The position numbers were made by a program, and so were the translations under genes. A stretch of 64,000 nucleotides of DNA, from positions 1,785,632 through 1,849,631 of the forward strand of contig JAFLBK010000001.1 in the NCBI GenBank assembly GCA_017303335.1, written 5' to 3'. Positions 37,878-46,274 of this stretch are shown one piece after another. This stretch comes from Chitinophagales bacterium (GTDB lineage Bacteria; Bacteroidota; Bacteroidia; Chitinophagales; Chitinophagaceae). Positions within the stretch are counted from its first letter, which is position 1. Every line of letters starts with the position of its first letter. Below the pieces are notes generated by a model. That model was not told the origin of the DNA. It saw only the letters and a program-made list of their open reading frames with translations, and made no database searches.

Positions 37878-37908
37878 TAAAACCGGAACCTGTTTCCGGT
37901 TTTTTTGC
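37878..37908 (+). terminator. Terminator after citrate synthase
   Basis: AAACCGGAA / TTTCCGGTTT stem with a 4-nt loop followed by seven T residues, 25 bp after the stop codon. Confidence 0.85.
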
Positions 37909-37932
37909 TATTTTGAGCGACCTAAAACGAAT

Positions 37933-38697
37933 ATGATGAAAAAAGCGATCGCTGCAATCCTGTACCTGTTCATGGCTGTAACGGTATCTGCCCAAAGCGG
38001 TAAAACCACAGCGCCGGCGTCTAAGAACAACCCCCACCTGAAAGTATTCAATCAATCCGTAATGAGCGGCGACGTGCCTTCAGCGGTGGTGGCGCTCAAT
38101 TATTATGTATCCGATCAGGGAGCCAATACCGTATACGAAGACACGCTGGCGATGCTCTACATGCAACTGGGTTCCTATGTTCAATGTTATTACTGGGCCG
38201 ATAAACGTTCTAAACTGCGGCCCAACGACAATAACCTGCTTGAGATGAAAGGGATCTGCCTCGACAAATTGCAGCAGCCCAAGGAAGCCATTGCGGTTTT
38301 CGAACAATTGTATTCCAAAACACAAAATCCCTATCACGCGTATAAGCTGATGGAACTGCAATATGGCATCAAGCGGCTGGCCGAATGCGTGGCAACCGGT
38401 ATGGCGGTAGAGAAGCAGACCTTCAAGCCCGAATACACCATGACCTACAATGTCGGCGAACAGATGGGCCGTACCTACCTGCAGGCAGGCATTTTCAACA
38501 TTCATGGATTGGCCTTATACGACCTCGACAGGAAGGCTGAGGCGAAGCAGTATTTTGAAAAAGCCCTGGTGCTCGACAGTACCTTTATGCTGGCCAAACA
38601 GAACCTGGAAGCGATGAAAGCCATCGAAGCCGGGGCCGGTAAACCGAAGGCAAACAACCCGTCGCCCGGTGCTCCACCGGCCAATAAGCAGGACTAA
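37933..38697 (+). CDS. Secreted TPR-repeat protein
   Basis: About 254 residues from the first of two adjacent ATGs (37933 or 37936), giving the signal peptide MMKKAIAAILYLFMAVTVSAQ. The mature part has at least three TPR-like helical hairpins (about 60-110, 110-145 and 185-225), for example DRKAEAKQYFEKALVLDSTFMLAKQNLE. A Pro/Asn-rich tail follows (about 232-254). The role is probably protein-protein interaction in the periplasm. An alternative longer frame reaching back into gltA is rejected because it lacks the signal peptide. Confidence 0.8.
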   Translation: MMKKAIAAILYLFMAVTVSAQSGKTTAPASKNNPHLKVFNQSVMSGDVPSAVVALNYYVSDQGANTVYEDTLAMLYMQLGSYVQCYYWADKRSKLRPNDNNLLEMKGICLDKLQQPKEAIAVFEQLYSKTQNPYHAYKLMELQYGIKRLAECVATGMAVEKQTFKPEYTMTYNVGEQMGRTYLQAGIFNIHGLALYDLDRKAEAKQYFEKALVLDSTFMLAKQNLEAMKAIEAGAGKPKANNPSPGAPPANKQD

Positions 38698-38728
38698 AAA
38701 ATGATTTTGCACCAAGCGTCAGGGGGCC

Positions 38729-38736
38729 TATATTTG
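38729..38736 (+). promoter_or_regulatory. Bacteroidota -7 promoter box for tRNA-Ala
   Basis: TATATTTG, an exact TAnnTTTG, with TTTG about 20 bp upstream as -33 box. The tRNA begins 10 bp downstream. Confidence 0.7.
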
Positions 38737-38746
38737 CACTCCATTT

Positions 38747-38820
<74 letters not shown>

Positions 38821-38825
38821 CAGAA

Positions 38826-38864
38826 CGGGACAACTCGATATTTTTGAAGAGTTGTCCTTTTTTA
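38826..38864 (+). terminator. Terminator of tRNA-Ala
   Basis: GGACAACTC / GAGTTGTCC stem with a loop of about 13 nt followed by a T-run, directly after the tRNA. Confidence 0.8.
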
Positions 38865-39180
38865 TTTCCTTCAAAACCCTTGTCTGTATTGAGTATTAGC
38901 CGGATGGCTTCATTGATCCGGCGAGTTCGACTTTTGTTTTTTGAAAAAAGCATTTTTTCGGGGAAAATCGAACTTAATATTTGTGTTTATCTGACTTTCG
39001 GAACGAAAACTGGTAATCTTTTATGACCCGAGAATAAGGCTTAAGGCTCACCCAAAGCGTGGGCCTTCGATATTTGAGTCAGGGCATACCAGTGCTTAGT
39101 TCCTGTAGCTATATGTCCAAATCTTATTTATTTCCCATCAGCTATTAGGGACTACGGCGACCCAAAATCTCAGTTTATGC
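38865..39180. other. Gene-free junction DNA
   Basis: I see no plausible coding frame, RNA gene or repeat here. No second copy of the tRNA 3' end is visible to suggest an attachment site. Confidence 0.5.
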
Positions 39181-39252
39181 ATGAAAAGTTCAGTTTTACT
39201 GCAGGCGGCATTTCTGGCCGCTAGCATGGCCTGTCGACCGCAGATCACCTAG
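39181..39252 (+). pseudogene. Lipoprotein signal-peptide remnant
   Basis: A 23-codon frame encodes a complete-looking lipoprotein signal (hydrophobic core VLLQAAFLAASMAC, Cys at 18), then stops after five residues. Neighbouring frames continue with plausible but interrupted coding text. Probably the decayed start of a lipoprotein gene. Confidence 0.35.
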
Positions 39253-39255
39253 TGC

Positions 39256-39585
39256 TTACCGGTACATTACTACCGGCCTAAAAGATAAACAGGACAGTGT
39301 AAAAGGCCGGAAAGCCAGGGTTATCGTCTCGCCTGGATAGGGAATATGATAACAGTGCCCGGCGATCAAGGCAACGAACGCAGTTTTCAACTCTAGTCCT
39401 TCAAAAATGGAGATGCTTTTAGGGGGCATGCCATTTAATGCTATGAAACAGCTAACGGAGGGTTCTACTTCTACTTGTGCATCCCAACGGCCAATGCCCC
39501 TGGCGAAATATGAGACAAATACGCCTTTGATCTGTCCGGGCTGGAACGTGAATGGCATTACCTGATTTCCCTTGCATTTTCTCAA
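39256..39585 (-). CDS. Hypothetical protein, doubtful
   Basis: A 109-residue frame (about 99 from the second Met) with balanced composition and segments such as FTFQPGQIKGVFVSYFARG. It has no signal peptide and no recognised domain. It lies in DNA that looks decayed, and a competing plus-strand frame exists, so it may be spurious. Confidence 0.3.
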   Translation of the reverse strand: MRKCKGNQVMPFTFQPGQIKGVFVSYFARGIGRWDAQVEVEPSVSCFIALNGMPPKSISIFEGLELKTAFVALIAGHCYHIPYPGETITLAFRPFTLSCLSFRPVVMYR

Positions 39586-39607
39586 TTAACCGCTAAAAAG
39601 TACTGAC

Positions 39608-39989
39608 ATGACCAACCTATTCAGAATACCGCTCTATTTGCTGAGGGCAACAACTATTTTGGCCTCCTGCGCAAGCAATTTAGGTATCCAGAAATTCGCA
39701 GAATCCTGCTCGAATTTTAATGAACCTCCCGTTCTGATTAACAATAATTATCCTACAGAGAATATGTACCGAAATTAATAAAAGGGGTAAATGCCTTTAA
39801 ACAGGTAGACAAATCCGGGGTAACTAGAGCGTCAAATTGCAAATTTAGCAAAAAAGAGAGAGGGTATTTGTAATTCTCAGGCAAGGTACTGCTAATCCTG
39901 ATATTAGAAGATTTCCAGCTGTGGAGATTGTTTTAGCCCAGGTCGGGAGGTCCGATAATGATAATTTATTTGGGGAGGGAAGAATTTGA
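39608..39989 (+). pseudogene. Frameshifted lipoprotein gene remnant
   Basis: It starts with a 56-residue frame having a lipobox (ILASC, Cys about 21) and stops at 39778. Coding-like text continues in other frames to a stop near 39989, ending with QGTANPDIRRFPAVEIVLAQ and SDNDNLFGEGRI. At least two frame changes are needed, so this is probably a dead gene. The region ends where the first attC-like site begins. Confidence 0.35.
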
Positions 39990-40006
39990 TGACGGCCGGA
40001 TTCTTA

Positions 40007-40178
40007 ATGTTAGTGGAGGCTGTATGTTCGCCCGGTTGGCGATGATTTTAGGATTTGTGATTTCGAATTTACCGGATTTTGGTGAAGTATCAGGTCAACC
40101 CCTTGCCGCTGCCCGGCTTTGTTTTTATGCTGAAATTTGCTTGTCAGGCCCCCATTGCAGCCAATGCCCGTGTTGTAC
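40007..40178 (-). repeat. attC-like site S0 (class A, truncated outer end)
   Basis: The right end is intact (CCCCCATTGCAGCCAATGCC then GTTGTAC). The left end has lost its RYYYAAC and inner-stem arm, being replaced by unrelated sequence near 40007-40016. It would be the last attC of the array and probably can no longer recombine. Confidence 0.7.
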
Positions 40179-40198
40179 GCTGTACCTTTCGATTCTTC

Positions 40199-40474
40199 TT
40201 ATGAATTGTAGCCCCAAGAGTTTCGTAACTGCTGAAGCATCTCTTTGGGAATATTGTAGGCTTTTAATATGGGCTTCCCAAATTGCCCAGCTACACCATA
40301 TATTACACCTGATTTTAGCCCATTTAACTTTGTAATATCTGCGCAATCGACAAGAAAACTACTTTTTACATTCCCCTTTATTTTGGTAACACTTCCTTCT
40401 GATATTTTGATAATAAATGTGGGATTCTGAATCCAACAAAATATGACTTTCAGGTTTAATAAAAGATTGTTCAT
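40199..40474 (-). CDS. Cassette 1: small hypothetical protein
   Basis: 91 residues, no signal peptide. An N-terminal hydrophobic stretch (LLLNLKVIFCWI) is followed by IKISEGSVTKIKGNVKSSFL and GVIYGVAGQFGKPILKAYNIP. The strand-rich middle resembles small single-domain cassette proteins, but I do not recognise the family. The flanking cores GTTGTACGCTGTACC and GGTATAGCGTACAAC are complementary at 14 of 15 positions. Confidence 0.65.
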   Translation of the reverse strand: MNNLLLNLKVIFCWIQNPTFIIKISEGSVTKIKGNVKSSFLVDCADITKLNGLKSGVIYGVAGQFGKPILKAYNIPKEMLQQLRNSWGYNS

Positions 40475-40521
40475 AATGAAATCAAAGATCGACTAATTTA
40501 TGGAGTGTAAAAATGGTATAG

Positions 40522-40724
40522 CGTACAACGAGCAGGTATTGCCGAAGTGCAGGGAATAGAATTCCGTCCGCCCCGGCTAACTGCTGCTGAATAAAGATAT
40601 AAAAGCTGATGATATGCACATAGCTAAATAGATAAGGTCAAGCTGGATATGCAGCTCAATAAAGTTACAACAGTTGAAACACGGCTTCCGTCAGCCTGCA
40701 TTTTGGCAATACCCATGTTGTATG
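40522..40724 (-). repeat. attC-like site S1 (class C)
   Basis: CGTACAAC ... GTTGTATG, with inner arms GGTATTGCCGAAGTG and CATTTTGGCAATACC. About 200 bp; the body contains the TTCCGTCCGCC word of class C. Confidence 0.8.
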
Positions 40725-40802
40725 TTCGCCCTTCGTCTTGGTGATTTGAAGTGAAAGTATGTGTCCACCGAAGCAGGGTGTGTCCCGGAAGCGTGGGAAC
40801 AA

Positions 40803-40868
40803 GACAGGCTCTTTTGCAAGGTTGGCTTTTGTGTGTCGACTTTGTGTGCCTTGCAAATGTGCCTGACT
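40803..40868. repeat. Nested hairpin copy 1 (left end of cassette 2)
   Basis: Inner arms TTTTGCAAGG / CCTTGCAAA and outer arms CAGGC / GCCTG around a GTGTGTCG-rich loop. The same element recurs at 43930, 60047 and 62722 with different but self-complementary outer arms. Confidence 0.75.
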
Positions 40869-40879
40869 TGGTGCATCGG

Positions 40880-41788
40880 CTAATTAAGATGTCTATACTC
40901 ATTAGGCGTATAACCCGTTTCGCTTTTGAACAATCTGCTAAAATGCTGTGTATGCTTAAAGCCTAATTCATAAGCAATTTGACTAAGTGTCTTACTTTGG
41001 TCAAATATTTTTTCTTTGGCAAGATTGATTAGTTTGAATTGAATATGTTCCAGGGGAGATTTGCCTGTTTCTTTTTTAATCAAGTCTCCAAGATAGTTTG
41101 CTGATAAATGCAATTGGTCGGCGCAATATTTAACCGTCGGTATTCCTGCTTCGGATAAATCTTCCTTCTCAAAATATCCGTTAAGCAAGTTTTCAAACCT
41201 GATTAGTATATCCTTATTCGTGTCGCTCCTTGTAATAAATTGGCGGTCGTAAAAGCGAACACAATAACCCAACAGTAATTCAATATTGGCAACAATAAGC
41301 GTTTTACTATGTTTATCAATGGGGCGTTTAAGTTCGATTGAAATTTTTGAAATGCAATCCAGCACCGTCTGTTTTTCCTGTTCTGATAAATGCAATGCCT
41401 CAAAGACTTCGTAAGAGAAAAATGAATAATTCTTAATGTTATGCCCTAACGCTGTGCCTCTTAAAATGTCTTGGTGGAAAAGCAATGTCATGCCCTTATA
41501 GTTTGTCTGCGTTTCCATATTTGGCTCAACGGTCAGTATTTGTTCGGGAGCACTAAATATGATAGTCCCGTTCTGGTAATCGTAATAGTTTCGCCCATAC
41601 TTGATATTACCGCAATGAGTTTCTTTCAGGCTTATTGAATAAAATCCTAACCTAATTCGTGTCACTTCATCAAAATTCTGTGGGGTAGCTTCTGAAAGGT
41701 TTATTACACTCACCAGTGGGTGAAATGTTTCTACTCCGAATGCTGTATTGTACTCAGATATATGCTTTATGTCATAAATATTTTCCAT
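40880..41788 (-). CDS. Cassette 2: AraC-family transcriptional regulator
   Basis: About 302 residues from MENIYDIKH; upstream in-frame Mets exist at 41833 and 41896. The N-terminal effector-like domain spans about 1-180. The C-terminal double helix-turn-helix spans about 195-302: YCADQLHLSANYLGDLIKKETGKSPLEHI, then LSQIAYELGFKHTQHFSRLFKSETGYTPNEYR. It is divergent from the adjacent reductase and hydrolase genes, which it probably controls. Codon use is AT-rich, unlike the core genome. Confidence 0.9.
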   Translation of the reverse strand: MENIYDIKHISEYNTAFGVETFHPLVSVINLSEATPQNFDEVTRIRLGFYSISLKETHCGNIKYGRNYYDYQNGTIIFSAPEQILTVEPNMETQTNYKGMTLLFHQDILRGTALGHNIKNYSFFSYEVFEALHLSEQEKQTVLDCISKISIELKRPIDKHSKTLIVANIELLLGYCVRFYDRQFITRSDTNKDILIRFENLLNGYFEKEDLSEAGIPTVKYCADQLHLSANYLGDLIKKETGKSPLEHIQFKLINLAKEKIFDQSKTLSQIAYELGFKHTQHFSRLFKSETGYTPNEYRHLN

Positions 41789-41947
41789 GTTCTTCTCTTT
41801 ACTATGCAAAGAAACACCCTTTTTGGTAGCCATTTCTATTCGCTTTACAAAACCAGTAAAAGTGTTACAACAAACAGTAATCTGTATAAAGGACACCCCA
41901 TTTAGTCATCTCACCTTTGCATCAGAAAAATCAAAATTTAAAACAAA

Positions 41948-42793
41948 ATGCATACAGTAAAATTAAATAATAATGTAGAGATGCCCATTCTTGGTTTTGG
42001 TGTATTAATAGACGATGCTCAAAAGTGCGAACAAAGTGTTATTGATGCCATTAATACGGGCTACCGGTTAATTGATACGGCATCAGGGTACTTAAACGAA
42101 GCTGCAGTTGGCAACGGTATTAAGAAAAGCGGTGTAGCAAGGGAAGAACTATTCATTGCTACCAAACTTTGGATTCAAGAAGCAGGTTATGAGAAAACAA
42201 AACTTGCATTTGAGAAATCCTTAGAAAAACTGCAACTTGATTATTTGGACTTATACATGATTCATATGCCATTTGGCGATGTATATGGCTCATGGCGGGC
42301 TATGGAAGAACTTTACAAAGAAGGTAAGGTAAGAGCCATTGGAGTTTGCAATTTTCAGCCAGACCGTTTAATGGATTTAATGCTGTTCAATGAAATTAAG
42401 CCAGCAGTTTGCCAAATAGAAACACACCCATTTTGCCAGCAAAGTGATACCCTTAAATTTCTTCAAGATAACAATATACAAATAGAAGCCTGGGGGCCAT
42501 TAGCACAAGGGAAAAACGACATTTTCAATAATGAAATATTAGTTGCTATTGCCGGAAAGCATAACAAATCAGTTTCGCAAGTCGTACTTCGTTGGCATCT
42601 ACAGCGTGGCGTAGTTGCTATTCCAAAGTCAGTGAACAAGTATAGAATTGAACAAAATTTTCAGGTGTTTGATTTTGAATTAACCACTGAAGATATGAAT
42701 GCTATTACTCATTTGGATACTAAAACAACCTCATTTGACCTTCGGAATCCTGAACTGATTAAGATGATGGGAAAGTTTAAGTATGATATTTAA
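41948..42793 (+). CDS. Cassette 2: aldo-keto reductase
   Basis: 281 residues, NADPH-dependent TIM-barrel reductase of the 2,5-diketo-gluconate reductase type. The catalytic tetrad is visible: Asp and Tyr in LIDTASGYLNE, Lys in FIATKLWI, His in DLYMIHMPFGD. GKVRAIGVCNF and the NADP-binding IPKSVNKYRIEQNF motif are present. A promoter-like CACCTTTG lies about 30 bp upstream. One of the few cassette genes on the plus strand, opposite to the array direction. Confidence 0.93.
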   Translation: MHTVKLNNNVEMPILGFGVLIDDAQKCEQSVIDAINTGYRLIDTASGYLNEAAVGNGIKKSGVAREELFIATKLWIQEAGYEKTKLAFEKSLEKLQLDYLDLYMIHMPFGDVYGSWRAMEELYKEGKVRAIGVCNFQPDRLMDLMLFNEIKPAVCQIETHPFCQQSDTLKFLQDNNIQIEAWGPLAQGKNDIFNNEILVAIAGKHNKSVSQVVLRWHLQRGVVAIPKSVNKYRIEQNFQVFDFELTTEDMNAITHLDTKTTSFDLRNPELIKMMGKFKYDI

Positions 42794-42832
42794 AAAAACA
42801 GTTTCAAATAAATCTCAAATAAAATAAAAGAT

Positions 42833-43876
42833 ATGAAGTCAATTAAATTAAAAAAAGCAGTGTTGGCATTACTCTGCTTAACAATCACAACAATGTCATT
42901 TGCACAATCAAAAAATGACTCTCTTACAAAAGCAAAAAAAACTCAAACAAAATTAAACTCAATTATTATGGAACGAGTAACTTTCAAAAACAATGGAGTA
43001 ACGATGGTTGGCAATCTTTACTATCATGAACACATGGATAGAACAAAGAAATATCCAGCTATTGTATGTACACACGCAGCCGGAATGGTTAAAGAACAGG
43101 CTTCCGGTTTATATGCCCAAAAATTGTCAGAACAAGGATTTATTACACTTGCCTTTGATGCTTCACATCAAGGCGAAAGTGGTGGCGAACCTCGTTTTTT
43201 AGAAGCCCCTGCTGAAAGAGTAGAAGACATTAAAGCAGCAGTTGATTACCTAACCACATTGCCTTTTGTAGATGCAGATAAAATTGGTGCATTTGGTATT
43301 TGTGCAGGTTCAGGGTACTCTATTCAGGCAGCAACTACTGACCATCGCATCAAAGCTGTAGCAGGCACAAGTGGTACCGATGCCGGAGCAGCCATTCGTG
43401 AAGGTTGGTTAGGCGACCAACCTGCTGCCGTACAATTGCAAATACTTGATATGGTTTCTAAAGAACGCACTGCAGTTGCCAACGGTGCAAAACCTACTTA
43501 TGGTAACTATGTACCAGAAGCCGTTGACCTGAAAGCCCCGGTTACTATGAATGAGGCTTATGAATACTATCGTACTCCTCGTTGTCAAAAACCTAATTCT
43601 CAAAACAAAGTGCTTTTGCTGAGCCTTGACAAAGTGATGGCATTTGATGCTTTTAAAAATATGGAAACACTTTTAACACAACCATTGTTGATGGTTGTTG
43701 GAAGCAAATCAGATGCGATGTATTTAACAGACAGGGCAATTAGTAAAGCTACTTCGTCTGTGTCTAAAGAGAAGTTTGTAATTGAAGGTGCTACTCACGT
43801 AGATTTATATGATAAACCACAATATGTTGACCAGGCTGTAAAAAAGATGGCTGAATTTTATAAAGCCAAATTGTAA
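42833..43876 (+). CDS. Cassette 2: secreted alpha/beta hydrolase (dienelactone-hydrolase-like)
   Basis: 347 residues with a signal peptide (1-25, ending TTMSFAQ). After a linker comes an alpha/beta-hydrolase domain: FDASHQGESGGEPRF, nucleophile elbow GAFGICAGSGYS with Cys in the nucleophile position (G-x-C-x-G), and a C-terminal His in EGATHVDLYDKP. Such Cys-type hydrolases resemble dienelactone hydrolases. It is 40 bp after the reductase, so the two likely form an operon. Confidence 0.88.
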   Translation: MKSIKLKKAVLALLCLTITTMSFAQSKNDSLTKAKKTQTKLNSIIMERVTFKNNGVTMVGNLYYHEHMDRTKKYPAIVCTHAAGMVKEQASGLYAQKLSEQGFITLAFDASHQGESGGEPRFLEAPAERVEDIKAAVDYLTTLPFVDADKIGAFGICAGSGYSIQAATTDHRIKAVAGTSGTDAGAAIREGWLGDQPAAVQLQILDMVSKERTAVANGAKPTYGNYVPEAVDLKAPVTMNEAYEYYRTPRCQKPNSQNKVLLLSLDKVMAFDAFKNMETLLTQPLLMVVGSKSDAMYLTDRAISKATSSVSKEKFVIEGATHVDLYDKPQYVDQAVKKMAEFYKAKL

Positions 43877-43929
43877 AGATTAAAAGCTGATAAGAATTCC
43901 GTCAGCCGGGGTGTGTGGGTTGTGTGTTG

Positions 43930-44000
43930 GCATTTTTAGCTCTTGGCAAGGTTGGCTTCGTGTCTGGGCATTGTGAGCCTTGCCATGTGCTAAAAATTGC
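43930..44000. repeat. Nested hairpin copy 2 (right end of cassette 2)
   Basis: Inner arms GGCAAGG / CCTTGCC and outer arms TTTTTAGC / GCTAAAAA. The inner arm pair differs from the other copies by a compensated substitution (TTGCAAGG to TTGGCAAGG-type). Confidence 0.75.
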
Positions 44001-44062
44001 GTGGGGAAGCTTGGTAAAGTCATGGTTTGTGTCAAACTGCAAGCTGTGTCCCAATAGGGTGA

Positions 44063-44260
44063 CATACAACGTTCGAGCATTTACGCTGTTGGAGGGAGGA
44101 TTTGTACGTCCGCCCGGACGGCGATGCTTTTAGGATTTGTGAGTTCGAATTTACGGTAGTTTGTCTGAGGATCAGGTCCAGCCCAGAACTGATGCCTGGC
44201 TTTGGGTTTTAGCTGATGTTCGCTTGTCTGGCCCCAATAGCGTAAATGCCTGTGTTAGCG
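44063..44260 (-). repeat. attC-like site S2 (class B)
   Basis: CATACAAC ... GTTAGCG, inner arms GCATTTACGCTG / TAGCGTAAATGC. The CATACAAC core pairs with GTTGTATG at the far end of cassette 2, 3.3 kb away. Confidence 0.85.
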
Positions 44261-44271
44261 GAAGTTATGGC

Positions 44272-44724
44272 TTAGTTCTCTGCAATCGCCATAGCATAGT
44301 CCGTTATTTCCGTAAATAAAATTGACAATCGTTTAATGTCATCACCCCTGTCGAATTCAAAAAAAGGATAATCGAAAAGCAAACATGTGAAATCTCCAAA
44401 GTATTCAACTCGCCCACCCTCTATTTTTTTGGAAATTATGTACGATTTAAGTTTGTTATGAAATTCAATTGGAGCAGTATCGTAATAATTAACTACAATC
44501 GATAAAGGTATCCCAAATTGCTCCCATAGGTCGTACCAAATGCCAAAAAAGACATCACATTTTATCGGCTTTTCCTTATAATAAAAACCAATTTCCTCAT
44601 TAGAATCTCTTGACCATTTTAACCCCTCATATGATTGAAATAATTCCACAATCATTTCGGTAAACATTTTTAACTCCCTAGGAACACGAGGATTGAATGA
44701 ATATGGTCTATCGTTATTTTCCAC
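44272..44724 (-). CDS. Cassette 3: hypothetical cytosolic protein
   Basis: 150 residues, no signal peptide or TM helix. Rich in aromatic and acidic residues (FGIWYDLWEQFG, FDYPFFEFDRGDD). No family recognised; the size and composition resemble immunity-type proteins, but that is only an impression. The cassette cores match: GTTAGCGGAAGTTA pairs with TAATTTCCGCTAAC. Confidence 0.65.
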   Translation of the reverse strand: MENNDRPYSFNPRVPRELKMFTEMIVELFQSYEGLKWSRDSNEEIGFYYKEKPIKCDVFFGIWYDLWEQFGIPLSIVVNYYDTAPIEFHNKLKSYIISKKIEGGRVEYFGDFTCLLFDYPFFEFDRGDDIKRLSILFTEITDYAMAIAEN

Positions 44725-44754
44725 TTTCTAACTTGAGGGTGATGAAATAATTTC

Positions 44755-44952
44755 CGCTAACGCCCCCAGCATTTACGCTGTTGGAGGGAGGAGGTGTTCC
44801 GTCCGCCTGGTTGGGGATGCTTTTAGGGTTTGTGAGTTTGAAATTACCGCGTTTTGTCTTAGGATTAGGTCAGCCCAGAACTAATGCCTGGCTTTGGGTT
44901 TATGCTGAAGTTCGCTTGTCAGGCCCCAATAGCGTAAATGCCTATGTTAGGC
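44755..44952 (-). repeat. attC-like site S3 (class B)
   Basis: CGCTAAC ... GTTAGGC, inner arms GCATTTACGCTG / TAGCGTAAATGC. The spacer after the left core is GCCCCCA rather than GTTCGA. Confidence 0.85.
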
Positions 44953-44957
44953 GAAGG

Positions 44958-45254
44958 CTATTGGAGTAGTCGGGTAGAAGGATCTCTTCTTCCATCCCAA
45001 ATTGATAAAACGAAAATTTTTTTAGGGGATATTTCGTAGAAGATAAGATAGTCACGAACTATTTTAACTCTTACATCTTCAATTTCAGTTTTCCGACCGA
45101 TGAAAGGATTTTTACTTATTTCCCTGAGAGCTGTAATTATAAGCTTATTAAGTTTTATGCTGTAGGTTTTTGATTTATTTCTTTTTACCCAATATTCTAA
45201 AATTTCACGACGTTCAGTTTGAGCTGAAACTGTCCAAATTATTTGTCGAGCCAT
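44958..45254 (-). CDS. Cassette 4: RelE/ParE-family toxin
   Basis: 98 residues with the RelE/ParE fold pattern: an N-terminal strand (RQIIWTVSAQ), two helices (ERREILEYWVKRNKSKTYSIKLNKLI), ISKNPFIGRKTE, then VRDYLIFYEI and a final strand IFVLSIWDGRRDP. It is probably a ribosome-dependent mRNA interferase or gyrase poison. The start overlaps the upstream antitoxin gene by 16 bp, as in type II toxin-antitoxin operons. Such modules stabilise cassette arrays in other integrons. Confidence 0.87.
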   Translation of the reverse strand: MARQIIWTVSAQTERREILEYWVKRNKSKTYSIKLNKLIITALREISKNPFIGRKTEIEDVRVKIVRDYLIFYEISPKKIFVLSIWDGRRDPSTRLLQ

Positions 45255-45472
45255 TCGGATATTTCTTTATTAGCTGACAATTCTGTTATGTACTTTTTTT
45301 GTTTTACCTCTTGCTTAGCATCCATAATTCTTTTCTTTTGAGGGGCGGTGAGTTTAAAAATACCCTCATTGAGTTCAAAATCAAGGACCCTTTGTATTTC
45401 TTTAATTACGTTTGTCTCCTTGATCTGAGTAATTTTATTTATCAGGTCTATTTTTAAGTCGGCTGTTTTCAT
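45239..45472 (-). CDS. Cassette 4: antitoxin partner
   Basis: 77 residues, charged and mostly helical, lying upstream of and overlapping the RelE/ParE-like toxin. The C-terminal half (EVKQKKYITELSANKEISEWLDK) is likely the toxin-wrapping region. No DNA-binding motif is obvious. Assigned from position and size more than from sequence. Confidence 0.75.
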   Translation of the reverse strand: MKTADLKIDLINKITQIKETNVIKEIQRVLDFELNEGIFKLTAPQKKRIMDAKQEVKQKKYITELSANKEISEWLDK

Positions 45473-45535
45473 TATCTGATAGTTTATGTGTAAATATACA
45501 GAAATTAAAATTCAGTTAGTCTTTCGCTAGCTTTC

Positions 45536-45735
45536 GCCTAACGCCCCCAGCATTTACGCTGTTGGAGGGAGGAGGTCTTAGGTCTGCCCGGTAGGGGATG
45601 ATTTTAGGATTTGTGAGTTCAAAATTAGTGTGTTTTGTCTTAGGATCAGGTCAAGCCCAGAACAGATGCCTGGCTTCGGGTTCTAGGTTGAAGTTCGCTT
45701 GTCAGGCCCCAATAGCGTAAATGCCCGTGTTGGCT
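45536..45735 (-). repeat. attC-like site S4 (class B)
   Basis: GCCTAAC ... GTTGGCT. The left core pairs with GTTAGGC of cassette 4, and the right core followed by GCAG belongs to cassette 5. Confidence 0.85.
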
Positions 45736-45743
45736 GCAGTTGT

Positions 45744-46052
45744 TTAAAGCTTAGTTAACCATTCAGGTTTATTAAGCTTAAGGTACCCTTTAAATTCTGC
45801 TTTTGAAAATTCGGAAAGTCCATTGAAATATCTCTTTGAGAAAGTTGAAGTTCGAACCATGATCTCTGCTAATGATTCGCCACAAGAACTTTGGATAATA
45901 TTATCTTCATTTGGATCCGAAGCACATTGGTACAAAGCCAACAAAACCTCTTCGCCGTCATAGTCTGCTAAATCCATTGCACAATCATCTCGTAGACCTA
46001 AGTCGGCAGTTTTGTCAAGAAGATACTTAAGTAGATATTCTTTTTCTTTCAT
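45744..46052 (-). CDS. Cassette 5: small helical protein
   Basis: 102 residues from MKEKEYLLKYLL (a longer frame would start inside the attC core). Helical pattern with HEAT-like units: CAMDLADYDGEEVLLALYQCASD and SCGESLAEIMVRTSTF. Such single-HEAT proteins often act as immunity or adaptor proteins; no specific assignment. Cassette cores: GTTGGCTGCAGTTG pairs with CAATTGCAGCCAAC. Confidence 0.68.
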   Translation of the reverse strand: MKEKEYLLKYLLDKTADLGLRDDCAMDLADYDGEEVLLALYQCASDPNEDNIIQSSCGESLAEIMVRTSTFSKRYFNGLSEFSKAEFKGYLKLNKPEWLTKL

Positions 46053-46072
46053 TTTACTGTCTATACAATTGC

Positions 46073-46268
46073 AGCCAACGTTCAAGCATTGGCGCAGTGG
46101 GAGAGAGGCTTTGTTCGTCTGCCCGGCCGCGGATGCTTTTAGAATTTATGAATTTGAAGTTACTGGGTTTTACTGAAGGATCAGGTCAACCCCTGACCGA
46201 TGCCTGGCTTTGTTTTATGCTGAAGTCTGGGTGTCAAGCCCCCATTGCCGCCAATGCCCATGTTAGCA
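46073..46268 (-). repeat. attC-like site S5 (class A)
   Basis: AGCCAAC ... GTTAGCA, inner arms GCATTGGCGCAGTGGG / CCCATTGCCGCCAATGC with one extra G/C on the right arm. Confidence 0.87.
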
Positions 46269-46274
46269 GCAGTA

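Noticed and set aside
37549..38697. Fusion of citrate synthase and TPR protein
   Set aside because: The long frame overlaps the 3' part of gltA in a different frame. The real TPR gene starts at 37933 with a signal peptide after the gltA terminator.
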